From Yinghuangia aomiensis (GTDB lineage: Bacteria; Actinomycetota; Actinomycetes; Streptomycetales; Streptomycetaceae), in assembly GCF_039542225.1 (NCBI RefSeq), contig NZ_BAABHS010000036.1, positions 1 through 64,000 of the forward strand: 64,000 nucleotides of DNA, in the 5' to 3' direction. The notes under the pieces were generated by a model that ran no database searches, was not told the DNA's origin, and worked only from the letters and a program-made list of their open reading frames with translations. This document shows positions 1 through 8,525 of the stretch, piece after piece. How positions within the stretch are numbered: the first letter of the stretch is position 1; each line of letters starts with the position of its first letter. Made by a program: the position numbers and the translations under genes.

Positions 1-131
1 TCGCGGGGCACCGGGCGGCCAATCCCTTTCAGCCACGACATCGGCTCACCCATGCCAGCCATACCCGGACCCCCGGGCGTCCCGATCTTACGAATGATCA
101 GAAACAACCCACGAAGAAAGGTATGGAACCC

Positions 132-482
132 ATGGCCATCACCCACGTCCTCGCCGTCGCCCCCGTGCGGGACATCGAGCAGTCGGTCGCGTGGTACGAG
201 CGGCTCTTCGGCCGTCCCGCCGATCTGCGGCCCATGCCCGGGCTCGCCGACTGGCATCTCGCGGTCGGCGGATGGCTGCACGTGTTCCAGGACCCGGAGC
301 GGGCCGGGGCGACCCTGGTGAACTTCGCCGTCGAGGACCTCGACAAGGAGACCGCCGCCTTGGCCGAACGCGGTCTGGTGCTCGGCCCGGTGCAGCCCGG
401 CGCGGGCGGCACCGCCCGGTTCGCCGCGATCGAAGACCCGGACGGGAACCGGGTCACGCTGATCGAGAACCCGGCGGGCTGA
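132..482 (+). CDS. VOC-family (glyoxalase-like) small protein
   Basis: A 116-residue single-domain protein of the vicinal-oxygen-chelate fold. It opens with the usual beta strand (AITHVLAVAPVRD) leading into the SVAWYERLFG helix, and ends with the typical DPDGNRVTLIENP strand in which the glutamate is the family's metal-ligand position. VOC proteins of this size work as dimers and include dioxygenase-like enzymes, isomerases and drug-binding resistance proteins; the substrate cannot be read from the sequence. An ATG nine bases earlier (123) lies only one base after the AAAGG ribosome-binding site, so the ATG at 132 is preferred. The gene converges with the B3/4 gene four bases away. The 131 bases before it hold nothing I can support. 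Confidence 0.85.
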   Translation: MAITHVLAVAPVRDIEQSVAWYERLFGRPADLRPMPGLADWHLAVGGWLHVFQDPERAGATLVNFAVEDLDKETAALAERGLVLGPVQPGAGGTARFAAIEDPDGNRVTLIENPAG

Positions 483-486
483 CCCG

Positions 487-1194
487 TCAGACCTCGGCCT
501 GCCGCCCCGCCGCGTCCAGGTAGGCCACGGTCGTCGCGTCCGCGTGCGGCAGGAGGAGCACACGGAGTTCCTCGGCGGCCGCCTTGACCAGGTGGCCGTC
601 ACGCGCGGCCCGGACGGTTTCGAGCAGGAAGACCACGCGGCGGGAGTCCTCGGTGACCCGCGTGCGGTCGGCGTCGCGGTGGTTCCAATGGCGGGTGAGG
701 ACACCCGACGCATCGGTGTAGACGACCTCGCCGGGCTTGGGCGTCTCGACGGTGCCGGGTTCGCCCAGCGGGGTGAACTGCTCGGTGCCGGCGGCGTAGT
801 GGATCGCGATGTCGCCCGCGACGCGGTCGAGGTCGAACGCCCCCGCGGGCAGTCCGTGCCGCACCGAAACGGCGTTGTACGAGTCGACCGCCGGGTTGAT
901 CCGCGGCAGCGCGCCGCGCTTGGCGAGGCGGCGCCCAAGGGCGTCGACACTGGGCCGGATCCGCCGCGGGTTGGTCCCGAAAGCCCGGTAGGCCGCGTGC
1001 CAGGCCTCGATGCGCGGGTCGGTCTCGTCGGCGGGCCGCCACGTGCCCGCGGCCAGGTCGCCTTCGAGTCCGGCGACCGCCGCCTCGGTGACGGGCCACG
1101 GCTCGTGCCCGCGCAGTCCGGTGGCGGCCACGAGGGCGATCAGCGTGTCGGGGAAGGCATCGGCGACGGCGGCGTCGAGGCGGAGAGTCGGCAA
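487..1194 (-). CDS. Solo B3/4-domain protein (Phe-tRNA synthetase beta-like)
   Basis: About 235 residues resembling the free-standing B3/4 domain found in the beta subunit of phenylalanyl-tRNA synthetase. Diagnostic segments are WHAAYRAFGTNPRRIRPS followed by NPAVDSYNAVSVRHGLPAGAFDLD and a late GVLTRHWNHRDADRTRV stretch. In the synthetase this domain edits mischarged tRNA; solo versions are presumed to bind tRNA or free amino acids, but their role is not settled. I see no ATG; the best start is TTG at 1194, which gives the usual PTLRLDAAVADAFPD beginning, though its ribosome-binding site is weak. The gene lies downstream of the YihY gene on the same strand with a 143-base gap. Confidence 0.75.
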   Translation of the reverse strand: MPTLRLDAAVADAFPDTLIALVAATGLRGHEPWPVTEAAVAGLEGDLAAGTWRPADETDPRIEAWHAAYRAFGTNPRRIRPSVDALGRRLAKRGALPRINPAVDSYNAVSVRHGLPAGAFDLDRVAGDIAIHYAAGTEQFTPLGEPGTVETPKPGEVVYTDASGVLTRHWNHRDADRTRVTEDSRRVVFLLETVRAARDGHLVKAAAEELRVLLLPHADATTVAYLDAAGRQAEV

Positions 1195-1337
1195 GGCACG
1201 GATTCCGTTTCCTGAGGCGTCCCGAGGGCGGAGACGCCCCGACCTTGCCGCGCCGCGGCGGCCGGACGCAACCGGACGCGCGGCGGGCCGGCGGCAGTCG
1301 GTTCGCCCCGGCTCGCGGCGGGAGCGGACCAACCCCC

Positions 1338-2210
1338 TCAGTCCATCGCCCCCGTGACCAGCTCGTGCCCCAGCAGGGCCCCGCCGAAGACCACGAACCC
1401 GGCGCCGATGAGCCACGACTCGACGACGAGGAGCGTGCCGACGGTGCCGTAGGTGACGGCGTTGCTGACGATCAGGGGAGCGAAGACCAGGGTGGAGAAG
1501 AGCCGCAGGCCGACGAGCCCGACGATGGTGGCGATGGCGCCCGGGGACAGGAAGCGGGCGGGGACGCGTCCGCCGAGGAGGAAGTAGGGGCTCCACCAGA
1601 AGAACAGCCAGCCGCCGATCACGATGACGACGACCCGGATCACGCTGTGGGACGCGCTGTCGAGGGGCAGGTCGCGGCTGGCCGCCATGCCGAACAGGTA
1701 GAGGCTGAGCACGGCGAGCCAGATCGTGCCGCGCCACGCCCGGTGCCACGCGCCGACGGTCAGGCCCCAGATCTTGGCGTAGCCCGTCTGCACGCTGGAG
1801 GCGAAGGTCAGGCCGAACACCGCGAGGATGGCGAGGCTGAACGCGCTCGTGGTGCTCAGCACCTGGCGCGGCGCGGTGAACAGATCCTGCACCGAGGCGG
1901 CCGATCGGCCGGAGATCCCCATCGCGTCCACGATCCACCCGCCGAACCCGGGATAGGCCACGTCCTCGGGCAGCGGGTTCGCCGCGGCCATGACGATGAG
2001 CAGCGGCACCAGCGTGACCAGCCCCAGTGCGGCGAAGCCCATCGAACGGTGCATCAGCTCCACGTCGGTGGCGTGCTGGTAGCAGCCCCGCGCACTGGCC
2101 ACCGACCGCCGGACGCCCGCGTTCCCGGACAGTCTGCGCAAGGCCGCCTGCCGGGCCGCGGGGCGGCGCTGTCGGCCGTCCGGCGCGGGCTCGTCGCGCC
2201 GCTCGCTCAT
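1338..2210 (-). CDS. YihY/BrkB-family inner membrane protein
   Basis: A 290-residue integral membrane protein of the YihY (formerly BrkB, wrongly called ribonuclease BN) family. After a charged N-terminus the segment MHRSMGFAALGLVTLVPLLIV begins the first of about six hydrophobic helices, and GYAKIWGL and FFWWSPYFLLGGRV match conserved loops. The molecular role of the family is not established; transport or envelope maintenance is often assumed. The start at 2210 is chosen because AAGGG sits five bases upstream; an in-frame start at 2363 would add an unstructured Gly/Pro-rich tail not typical of the family. No partner gene is evident. Confidence 0.85.
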   Translation of the reverse strand: MSERRDEPAPDGRQRRPAARQAALRRLSGNAGVRRSVASARGCYQHATDVELMHRSMGFAALGLVTLVPLLIVMAAANPLPEDVAYPGFGGWIVDAMGISGRSAASVQDLFTAPRQVLSTTSAFSLAILAVFGLTFASSVQTGYAKIWGLTVGAWHRAWRGTIWLAVLSLYLFGMAASRDLPLDSASHSVIRVVVIVIGGWLFFWWSPYFLLGGRVPARFLSPGAIATIVGLVGLRLFSTLVFAPLIVSNAVTYGTVGTLLVVESWLIGAGFVVFGGALLGHELVTGAMD

Positions 2211-2472
2211 GGCGCCCTTCCGTTTCGGTCCGCCGTCTGCAGGCCCGGCGCCGTCGCCATGGCCTGCATGTGCGCTACCCGGTTGGCGCTCGACTATCCC
2301 GCGGGACATGATCGCCACCCCGGTCGGGCGGGTCGCGCCGGTTCCCGCCGCACCCCTCGCCACCTGCGCGGACGATTCAATCGCCGGACGTGATTTTCGG
2401 CATATGACGGAGCGTCAGATAATGCGTCCGAAAGCGTTGCCTTCGGGGGAGGCTCGTCCCTAGGCTCCCGGC

Positions 2473-2961
2473 ATGTCCGAGAACCTCAAGCCGGAGGAGT
2501 TCGTCACACCCTCGCGTGACGACATCCCCGCGATCAGCCGCCAGCACGTGCAGGGCCTGGAAGCCACCGACGACGACTCGGTGTGGATCTACGGCGGGAT
2601 GAACCACGTCCTCATCCACACGGTCGGCCGGCGCACCGGAAACCTGCACAAGGTCGCGCTGCCGTTCTGGGCGGACAAGGACGGGCACCGCGTCGTCGTC
2701 GCGTCGTTCGCGGGCGCGCCGCAGAACCCGGCGTGGTTCACCAACCTCTCGGACCGCACCGCCAACCCGCAGCTGCTGGTGCGCGTGCAGGGCGCCACGT
2801 ACTGGAGCGACCACGAGGTCCTGGACGGCGACGAATACACCGCCACTTGGGCCGCGCTGACCGCCGAGCGCCCGTTCTACAAGGACTACCAGGCCAACTG
2901 CGACCGCCGGATCCCGCTCGTCCGCCTGCCCGAGACGGTGCGGATCGCCAGCCGCGGCTGA
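2473..2961 (+). CDS. Deazaflavin (F420)-dependent nitroreductase-family protein
   Basis: A 162-residue split-barrel protein of the Ddn family, which uses the deazaflavin cofactor F420 in actinomycetes to reduce quinones, nitroaromatics or other acceptors. The signature is LIHTVGRRTGNLHKVALPFW, then VVVASFAGAPQNPAWFTNL and a C-terminal YWSDHEVL strand. The conserved GRRTG segment binds the cofactor phosphate. Nothing next to it shares a pathway, so the substrate is unknown. It ends in a good intrinsic terminator. The YihY gene is read divergently from it across a 262-base gap. Confidence 0.88.
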   Translation: MSENLKPEEFVTPSRDDIPAISRQHVQGLEATDDDSVWIYGGMNHVLIHTVGRRTGNLHKVALPFWADKDGHRVVVASFAGAPQNPAWFTNLSDRTANPQLLVRVQGATYWSDHEVLDGDEYTATWAALTAERPFYKDYQANCDRRIPLVRLPETVRIASRG

Positions 2962-2980
2962 GCACCCCCCTTGTGTGGCG

Positions 2981-3025
2981 AAAACGCCCGCTGCGCCCGG
3001 AACTCCCCGGGGGCCGCGGGCTTTT
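2981..3025 (+). terminator. Intrinsic terminator after the nitroreductase gene
   Basis: Bases 2986-3000 and 3007-3021 form a 15-bp GC-rich stem with two mismatches and a 6-base loop, flanked by AAAA on the left and TTTT on the right. This is a classic rho-independent design, rare in such GC-rich DNA, and the flanking tracts would let it act in both directions. Confidence 0.75.
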
Positions 3026-3094
3026 CCCGTGTCCGGCACCCGTGATGGGGTGGAGCCGCGACGCCGGGACCGCACCACGATCCGTTTGCCCGAC

Positions 3095-3150
3095 CCTTGC
3101 TCTTGCATAGTTGCTTAACTGTTGAAGTGTTGTGCATGCTGCATGGTCGA
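3095..3150 (+). promoter_or_regulatory. AT-rich leader/promoter zone ahead of the LCP gene
   Basis: A short run far less GC-rich than its surroundings, including the inverted repeat AGTT-gctt-AACT at 3109-3120 and several TTG motifs, lies 140-200 bases before the LCP start. It is the most likely promoter region and implies a long untranslated leader. I cannot assign -35/-10 boxes with confidence. Confidence 0.35.
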
Positions 3151-3292
3151 CGCTCTTGCGCGTACGTGCGGCCATTGCCGTCGGTGCAGGGATTTCGCAA
3201 GTACGGAACTACTCGCCGCCGGAAACCGTCTCCATCGTTGGACGCGCGCGGCTGCGGGCGCCGGCCGTTGGTGCGACGAGCGATGGAGACCC

Positions 3293-4840
3293 GTGACCGT
3301 CCGAGAAGAACAGCAATCGCGTGCCGCTGCCCGACGCGCGATACGCGGCGACCGGCGACGCATCCGTTGGCGCCGGCGATTGCGCACCGCCGGAATCACG
3401 ACGCTGGTGCTCCTCGTGGTGATCTTCTCCGGCGCCGGCTGGATCTACTACAAGCTGAACAAGGACATCAACACGTTCAGCGACGACGGCGTCGCCCAGG
3501 ACCGGCCGCCGGACACGTCGCCGGGGCAGAACATCCTGATCCTCGGCTCCGATTCGCGGTCGGGCGACAACTCGGACTTCGCCGGGGGCAGCGCGGAGAA
3601 CGTCGGCGGGTCCGACACGACGCTCCTCATGCACGTGTACGCGGACCACAAGCACGCCGTCGCGGTGTCCATCCCGCGCGACACGCTCGTCACGGTGCCG
3701 TCCTGCCGCCAACAAGACGGAACGTGGACCAAGCCGAGGAACAACGTCAAGATCAACTCGGCGTTCGAGGTCGGGCAGTTCAAGGACGGCAACCCGGCCT
3801 GCACCCAGAACACGGTCGAGAAGCTCACCGGACTGCGCGTCGACCACACGATCGTGGTGAACTTCGCCGGGTTCGCCGCCATGACCTCCGCGGTGAACGG
3901 CGTCGACGTGTGCATGCCCAAGGATGTGTACGAGGGCGACCTCAACCCCAACCTCGGGCACCGGGGCGCACTGGTCTTCCCCAAAGGCCCGCAGAAGGTC
4001 TCCGGGCAGAAAGCGCTCGACTACGTCCGCATCCGGCACGGCATCGGCGACAGCTCGGACATCGGCCGCATCAAGCGCCAGCAGGCCTTCATCTCCAGCC
4101 TGCTCAAGGCCATCAAGGCGAAGGGCCTCAGCCCCACGACGCTGCTGCCGCTCGCCGAGTCCGCCGCCAAGTCCATGACGTTCGACCCCGGACTCAACTC
4201 GGTCGACAAGCTGCTGTCCTTCGGGCTCGGCCTCAAGGACATCGACCTCCACAACATCAAGTTCAGCACCGTACCGTGGCGTTACTCGGGCGAAGACGTC
4301 GCGATCGTGCAGCCCGACGCGAACGCCGTGTGGGCCGCGATCCGCGACGACCGCACCCTCGACAACCAGGACGCAAGCGGCAAGAACGGCCAGAACCCGT
4401 CCGCCTCGGCCACCCCGCCCGCGGCGCCCACCACCGCGCCGCCGACGGTCAACGGCAGCGGCATCCGCGTTGGTGTCTACAACGGCACCGTCACCCCCGG
4501 CCTGGCCGGCCGAGCCTCGGACATGCTGAAGGCCCAGGGCTTCACCGTGACCGCGGCGGGCACGGCGAAGGTGCAGGACCAGGCCACGACCCTGGTCGAG
4601 TACGCGGCCGGAAAGGCCGAGCAGGCGAAGACCGTCGCCGCCGCGTTCCCCGGCGCGCAGGTGCGGCAGACCGACGGCGTCACCGGCATCCGCGTCGTGC
4701 TCGGCGCCGACTACGCCGCCACCGGGCCCAAGGCGTCCGGCTCGCCGTCGGCGCCCGCCCCGACCTCGGTGCCCACGAAGGTCGCCGACGACGCGCGGTC
4801 GGCGGACGAGGACGTGTGCGCGGACCTGTCGTACGGGTGA
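3293..4840 (+). CDS. LytR-CpsA-Psr (LCP) family cell-wall glycopolymer ligase
   Basis: A 515-residue membrane-anchored protein. Residues 1-31 are basic and cytoplasmic, 32-53 form one transmembrane helix, and about 80-300 carry the LCP catalytic domain. In that domain NILILGSDSR, GGSDTTLLMHVYADHKHAV, SIPRDTLV and YVRIRHG supply the Arg/Asp residues that bind the polyprenyl-pyrophosphate substrate. Residues about 390-480 form a LytR_C domain. LCP enzymes transfer secondary polymers (teichoic acid-like or arabinogalactan-like) from lipid carriers to peptidoglycan outside the membrane. GTG at 3293 is preferred because GGAG lies five bases upstream; a frame-compatible start at 3122 would add a cysteine-rich unstructured extension. 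A Thr/Pro-rich linker separates the two extracellular domains. Confidence 0.92.
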   Translation: MTVREEQQSRAAARRAIRGDRRRIRWRRRLRTAGITTLVLLVVIFSGAGWIYYKLNKDINTFSDDGVAQDRPPDTSPGQNILILGSDSRSGDNSDFAGGSAENVGGSDTTLLMHVYADHKHAVAVSIPRDTLVTVPSCRQQDGTWTKPRNNVKINSAFEVGQFKDGNPACTQNTVEKLTGLRVDHTIVVNFAGFAAMTSAVNGVDVCMPKDVYEGDLNPNLGHRGALVFPKGPQKVSGQKALDYVRIRHGIGDSSDIGRIKRQQAFISSLLKAIKAKGLSPTTLLPLAESAAKSMTFDPGLNSVDKLLSFGLGLKDIDLHNIKFSTVPWRYSGEDVAIVQPDANAVWAAIRDDRTLDNQDASGKNGQNPSASATPPAAPTTAPPTVNGSGIRVGVYNGTVTPGLAGRASDMLKAQGFTVTAAGTAKVQDQATTLVEYAAGKAEQAKTVAAAFPGAQVRQTDGVTGIRVVLGADYAATGPKASGSPSAPAPTSVPTKVADDARSADEDVCADLSYG

Positions 4841-4859
4841 TCGGCGCCTGACAGGCGGC

Positions 4860-4903
4860 CATGCCGCGGCGCCCGGGTCTTCGGACCCGGGCGCCGCGGC
4901 ATG
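4860..4903. terminator. Perfect bidirectional hairpin terminator
   Basis: Arms 4860-4879 and 4884-4903 are exactly complementary over 20 bp and close on a UUCG-type tetraloop. The hairpin sits between the convergent LCP and TetR genes and its right arm ends one base before the TetR stop codon. No T-run follows, as is usual in very GC-rich actinomycetes. The symmetry lets it serve both strands. Confidence 0.85.
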
Positions 4904-4904
4904 G

Positions 4905-5531
4905 TCATGAGGCCCGCAGACCGCGAAGCGCGGTCTCCACGACCGCGTCCGTGTAGGCCGTCGTGACCGGGCCGGTGCGCAGCAGCCAGCGGTTCAGGAG
5001 CGGGCCCCAGATGGCGTCGACGGCGACGTCGAGGTCGAGGTCGGCGGCGAGTTGGCCGGCCTGTTGAGCCTTGCGCAGCCGCGCGCGCTTCAGTTCGCGG
5101 ACCGGCTCGTCGAGGCGCTCCGCGTACAGCGCGGCGAGTTGCGGGTCGTGCGCGATCTCGGTGCTGAGCGCGCGCATCGGCTCGGCGATCCGCGGGTCGG
5201 CCAACTCCTCGACGGTCGCCCGCAGGACGGTCTTCAGGTCGGCTTCGATGTCGCCGGTGTCCGGGAGTTCGGCATCGCCGTCCGGGCCTTCGCTGAGCAT
5301 GAGGAAAGCGTCGAACAGCACGGCGCCCTTGGTCGGCCACCAGCGGTAGATCGTCTGCTTGCCCACCCCGGCGCGGGCCGCGATGGCCTCGATGCTCAGC
5401 TTCGCGTAGCCCAGTTCGCCGGCCAGCTCGAACGCGGCGGTGAGGATCGCCCGGCGTGAGGCCTCGCTGCGGCGCGCGGAGTTGGGCCGGGCGGGGGCGG
5501 CGGGCGCGGGGGATTTCTTGGCGGGCGGCAT
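4905..5531 (-). CDS. TetR/AcrR-family transcriptional repressor
   Basis: A 208-residue regulator with the N-terminal TetR helix-turn-helix (residues about 25-70: ILTAAFELAGELGYAKLSIE, AIAARAGVGKQTIYRWWPTK) and a C-terminal ligand/dimer domain. It is divergent from an SDR gene, and the shared 139-base gap contains two copies of AGACGG-n-CCGTCT, one very extended, which are its likely binding sites. The simplest reading is that it represses itself and the SDR gene until an SDR substrate or related small molecule binds. Confidence 0.9.
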   Translation of the reverse strand: MPPAKKSPAPAAPARPNSARRSEASRRAILTAAFELAGELGYAKLSIEAIAARAGVGKQTIYRWWPTKGAVLFDAFLMLSEGPDGDAELPDTGDIEADLKTVLRATVEELADPRIAEPMRALSTEIAHDPQLAALYAERLDEPVRELKRARLRKAQQAGQLAADLDLDVAVDAIWGPLLNRWLLRTGPVTTAYTDAVVETALRGLRAS

Positions 5532-5559
5532 GGGATCAGGCTAGCAGGGGAGCTAGACG

Positions 5560-5635
5560 AGACGGTCCGTCTTGACTCGTGGGGATCGGCGGCGCATAGT
5601 GGTGCCTCGAAACGAGACGGGCCGTCTCGTCTCGA
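5560..5635. promoter_or_regulatory. Twin TetR operators between tetR and SDR genes
   Basis: Site 1 (5560-5572) is AGACGG-t-CCGTCT. Site 2 is CGAGACGG-g-CCGTCTCG (5613-5629) and can be extended to 5607-5635 with 14-base arms containing one mismatch. The shared core and central odd base argue that one homodimeric repressor binds both. Site 1 is about 30 bases upstream of the tetR start and site 2 about 40 bases upstream of the SDR start, where bound protein would block both promoters. Confidence 0.8.
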
Positions 5636-5670
5636 ATAGTCGAACCCCGGCCCGAGGAGTTGACGCGCAG

Positions 5671-6627
5671 ATGCGTACCACCGCGAACCCCGCCGCCACC
5701 GCAAGCTCCGCCGCCGCGACCATTGCCGACACCGTCGCCGCCCCTGCGGCCGCCGAGGAAACCCGTTTCCGCGTCTGGCTCGTCACCGGCGCCAGCCGCG
5801 GTCTCGGCCGGGCCTTCGCCGAAGCCGCGCTGGCGGCCGGCGACCGGGTCGCCGCGCTCGCCCGCACGACGTCCGCGCTCGACGGCCTCGCCGACGCACA
5901 CCCCGGCCGCGTGCTGCCGCTGACCGCCGACGTGACCGACCGCGACGCGGTGTTCGCCGCGGTCGACGCCGCCGTCGGCCGCTTCGGGCGGCTCGACATC
6001 GTCGTCAACAACGCGGGAACGCTGTCGATGGGCATGGTCGAGGAGTTCACCGAGGCCGAGGCCCGCGCCCAGATGGAGACCAACTTCTTCGGCGCGCTCT
6101 GGGTCGGCCAGGCCGTCATGCCGCAGCTGCGGGCGCAAGGCGCCGGACACATCGTGCAGGTGTCCAGCATCGGCGGACTCGGCGGCTTCCCGTCGACCGG
6201 CATGTATGCCGCGAGCAAGTTCGCCCTGGAGGGCATGAGCGAAGGGCTGGCCATGGAAGCCGCCGGCTTCGGCGTCAAGGTCAGCATCCTCCAACCCGGC
6301 GGCTACTGGACGGACTTGTACACCGCGATGCGCACCACCACCCCGCTCGACGCGTACGCCCCGCTGCGCGCCGAACTCGAAAAACAGTTCGCCGACGGCT
6401 CCATCGACAGCGAACCCCGCCTCGCCGCCGAGGCGTTGCTCACGCTCGTGGACGCCGAGGACCCGCCGCTGCGCCTGCTCCTCGGCAGCATGGTCTACGA
6501 CTTGGCCTTCGACATCGCGCGGAAGCGGATGGCCGCGTGGTCGCAGTGGGAGGACGTCAGCCGCGCCGCCGAGCACGCGGTTCCGCCGCCCGCCGACCTG
6601 CACGAACGCCTCGGAGGAGCCTCGTGA
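5671..6627 (+). CDS. SDR-family NAD(P)-dependent oxidoreductase
   Basis: A 318-residue classical short-chain dehydrogenase. An Ala-rich 30-residue lead precedes the Rossmann motif TGASRGLGRAF; NNAG, a catalytic Ser in VSSIGG, and the YAASKFALEG active-site Tyr/Lys are all present. The family reduces or oxidises carbonyl/alcohol groups in the cytoplasm. The ATG at 5671 follows a GAGGAG ribosome-binding site by 11 bases; upstream in-frame codons run through the operators, so they are rejected. Regulation by the divergent TetR is strongly suggested. Its C-terminal helix is longer than in minimal SDRs. A second SDR at 47826 has the same general architecture and also faces a divergent regulator. 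Confidence 0.9.
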   Translation: MRTTANPAATASSAAATIADTVAAPAAAEETRFRVWLVTGASRGLGRAFAEAALAAGDRVAALARTTSALDGLADAHPGRVLPLTADVTDRDAVFAAVDAAVGRFGRLDIVVNNAGTLSMGMVEEFTEAEARAQMETNFFGALWVGQAVMPQLRAQGAGHIVQVSSIGGLGGFPSTGMYAASKFALEGMSEGLAMEAAGFGVKVSILQPGGYWTDLYTAMRTTTPLDAYAPLRAELEKQFADGSIDSEPRLAAEALLTLVDAEDPPLRLLLGSMVYDLAFDIARKRMAAWSQWEDVSRAAEHAVPPPADLHERLGGAS

Positions 6628-6707
6628 GACGGCTGCCACGGAAAGCAAGTGTCCATATAGCGAGAAGCATTGTCCCGCATGGTGGATGGTGGGAGTAGGG
6701 TCTGGGC

Positions 6708-7517
6708 ATGGCTCGAGAAACCGCCGTTTACACACACGGCCACCACGACTCCGTTCTGCGCTCCCACCGTTCGCGTACCGCCGAGAACTCCGCCGCCTAC
6801 CTGCTGCCCCACCTGCAGCCGGCCATGAAGGTCCTGGACGTGGGCTGCGGCCCGGGCACGATCACCGCCGACCTGGCGCAGCGTGTCCCCCAGGGCTCCG
6901 TCACCGCCGTCGACGCCTCCGCGGACGTCCTGACCGCGGCGAGCGCGTACGCGGCGGAACGCGGGGTGGAAAACGTCGAGTTCTCCACCGCGGACGTCCA
7001 CGCGCTGGAGTACGCGGACGACACGTTCGACGTCGTCCACGCACACCAGGTACTGCAGCACGTGGGCGACCCGGTGCAGGCGCTGCGCGAAATGCGCCGG
7101 GTCTGCAAGCCCGGCGGCGTCATCGCCGCACGCGACGCCGACTACGGCGGCTGGTTCTGGTACCCGGAAGCCTCGGGCCTGACCGAGTGGCAGGACCTGT
7201 ACCGGACCGTCGCCCGCGCCAACGGCGGCGAGCCGGACGCCGGCCGGCGCCTGCACGCGTGGGCACGCGAGGCGGGCCTGACCGACGTCACGGCGTCGAC
7301 CTCCACGTGGACCTACGCCACGCCGGACGAGCGGGCCTGGTGGGGCGGCCTGTGGGCGGAACGCACGCTGGCGCCCACCTACCGCGAGCGCGCGGTCGGC
7401 GGCGGCCATGCGACGGACGCCGACCTGGAGCGCATCGCCGGGGCGTGGCGTGCGTGGGTGGCCGAGCCGGACGGGTGGCAGGTCATCGTGCACGGCGAGA
7501 TCCTGTGCCGCGCTTGA
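6708..7517 (+). CDS. Class I SAM-dependent methyltransferase
   Basis: A 269-residue methyltransferase with motif I KVLDVGCGPGTITADLA (SAM binding), the acidic motif II end VTAVDAS, the post-II segment FSTADVHAL, and FDVVHAHQVLQHVGDPVQALREMRRVCKPGG, typical of the UbiE/Coq5-like Methyltransf_11/25 group. The C-terminal third (WFWYPE, WWGGLWAERTLA) is family specific and probably forms the acceptor pocket. The acceptor is unknown. TAGGGT (6696-6701) lies only about six bases before the ATG and could be a -10 box for a leaderless or near-leaderless message. Confidence 0.9.
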   Translation: MARETAVYTHGHHDSVLRSHRSRTAENSAAYLLPHLQPAMKVLDVGCGPGTITADLAQRVPQGSVTAVDASADVLTAASAYAAERGVENVEFSTADVHALEYADDTFDVVHAHQVLQHVGDPVQALREMRRVCKPGGVIAARDADYGGWFWYPEASGLTEWQDLYRTVARANGGEPDAGRRLHAWAREAGLTDVTASTSTWTYATPDERAWWGGLWAERTLAPTYRERAVGGGHATDADLERIAGAWRAWVAEPDGWQVIVHGEILCRA

Positions 7518-7599
7518 CGGTCGGCGGGGCGGCGGCGAGCCGGACGTCTGCCGGCCGAGGCGGCGTCCGGCGCGGCCGCGTCGCACGATGCCGGCGGAT

Positions 7600-7637
7600 A
7601 CCGCGGGTGCCCGGGTTCGCCCCCGGGCACCCGCGGT
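7600..7637. terminator. Perfect bidirectional hairpin terminator
   Basis: Arms 7600-7615 and 7622-7637 pair perfectly over 16 bp around a 6-base loop. The hairpin separates the convergent methyltransferase and CBS-BON genes, ending seven bases before the CBS-BON stop codon. Confidence 0.82.
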
Positions 7638-7644
7638 CGCCGTT

Positions 7645-8361
7645 TCAGAGCCGGGCCATCCAGGTGTCGGTGATGCCGCGCGGTCCGCGGGACCCCGGCC
7701 GGACGTGCGTGTCGTCGTAGTCGTAGCGGAGATCGTGGGTCACCCCCACCACGCCGTCGACCGCCCGGCACAGCCGGACCACGAGCGGGACGAGGCTCCG
7801 CGTCTCCAGACTCCCGGCGAGGTGGACCCGCCCGGCGTCGACGGTGACGGACACCGTCGCCGGGTTGATCCACAGCGCGCGGCGCAGCACGTCGCCGACG
7901 ATTTCGTCGTGGATCTCCCGGTCGCCGCGCAGGAACACGCGCAGGAGGTCGCAGCGGCTGACGACGCCTTCCAGACGGCCGTCCGCGTCCACGACCGGGA
8001 GGCGTTTGACGCCGCGGCGTTCCATGAGGCGGGCGGCGTCCACGACCGTGCCGTCCGCGCGGATGGTGACGGCGGGCGAGGTCATCAGGTCGCGGGCGAC
8101 CTCGGCGCGGGACTTGTCGGCCGTGCCGCGGCCCCCGAAGAGCCGCCGCGCCGGAGCGCGGCACGCATCGTCGGCGTGGGCTTCCTTGCGCAGCAGGTCG
8201 GCCTCGGAAACGACGCCGAGGATCCGTCCGTCGGCGGCCGCCACGGGCACGGCGCTGATCCGCGCGCTCCGCAGAGTCCGCACGATGTCGGTGAAGTGGG
8301 CGTCCGGGTCGATGGTGACGACGTCCGTGGTCATGACGGAGCGGACGAGCTGGTGACCCAT
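7645..8361 (-). CDS. CBS-domain pair plus BON-domain protein
   Basis: A 238-residue cytoplasmic protein with two tandem CBS motifs (about residues 5-65 and 90-145; VRSVMTTDVVTIDPDAHFTD and ARDLMTSPAVTIRADGTVVD) followed by a BON domain (about 150-215; INPATVSVTVDAGRVHLAGS). CBS pairs bind adenine nucleotides and act as energy sensors; BON domains bind lipid or mediate association. This CBS-BON architecture is common in actinomycetes and often belongs to hypoxia/dormancy regulons, an inference not proved here. A tiny membrane protein gene lies 164 bases upstream on the same strand. Confidence 0.88.
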   Translation of the reverse strand: MGHQLVRSVMTTDVVTIDPDAHFTDIVRTLRSARISAVPVAAADGRILGVVSEADLLRKEAHADDACRAPARRLFGGRGTADKSRAEVARDLMTSPAVTIRADGTVVDAARLMERRGVKRLPVVDADGRLEGVVSRCDLLRVFLRGDREIHDEIVGDVLRRALWINPATVSVTVDAGRVHLAGSLETRSLVPLVVRLCRAVDGVVGVTHDLRYDYDDTHVRPGSRGPRGITDTWMARL

Positions 8362-8525
8362 GGCGTGCCTCCGAGCGTGGTCGGGACGGGGGATGGGCGG
8401 GGCGGGGATGCGGAGCGGGGCCCGTCGGGCGCCTGATCGGCTCGGGCGGCGGGGGCGGCTCCTCGGCGTGGACCGCCGCGGGCGGAAAGCCGTGCCGATC
8501 GACGTGAACGGCGTCGGGCCGTCGG

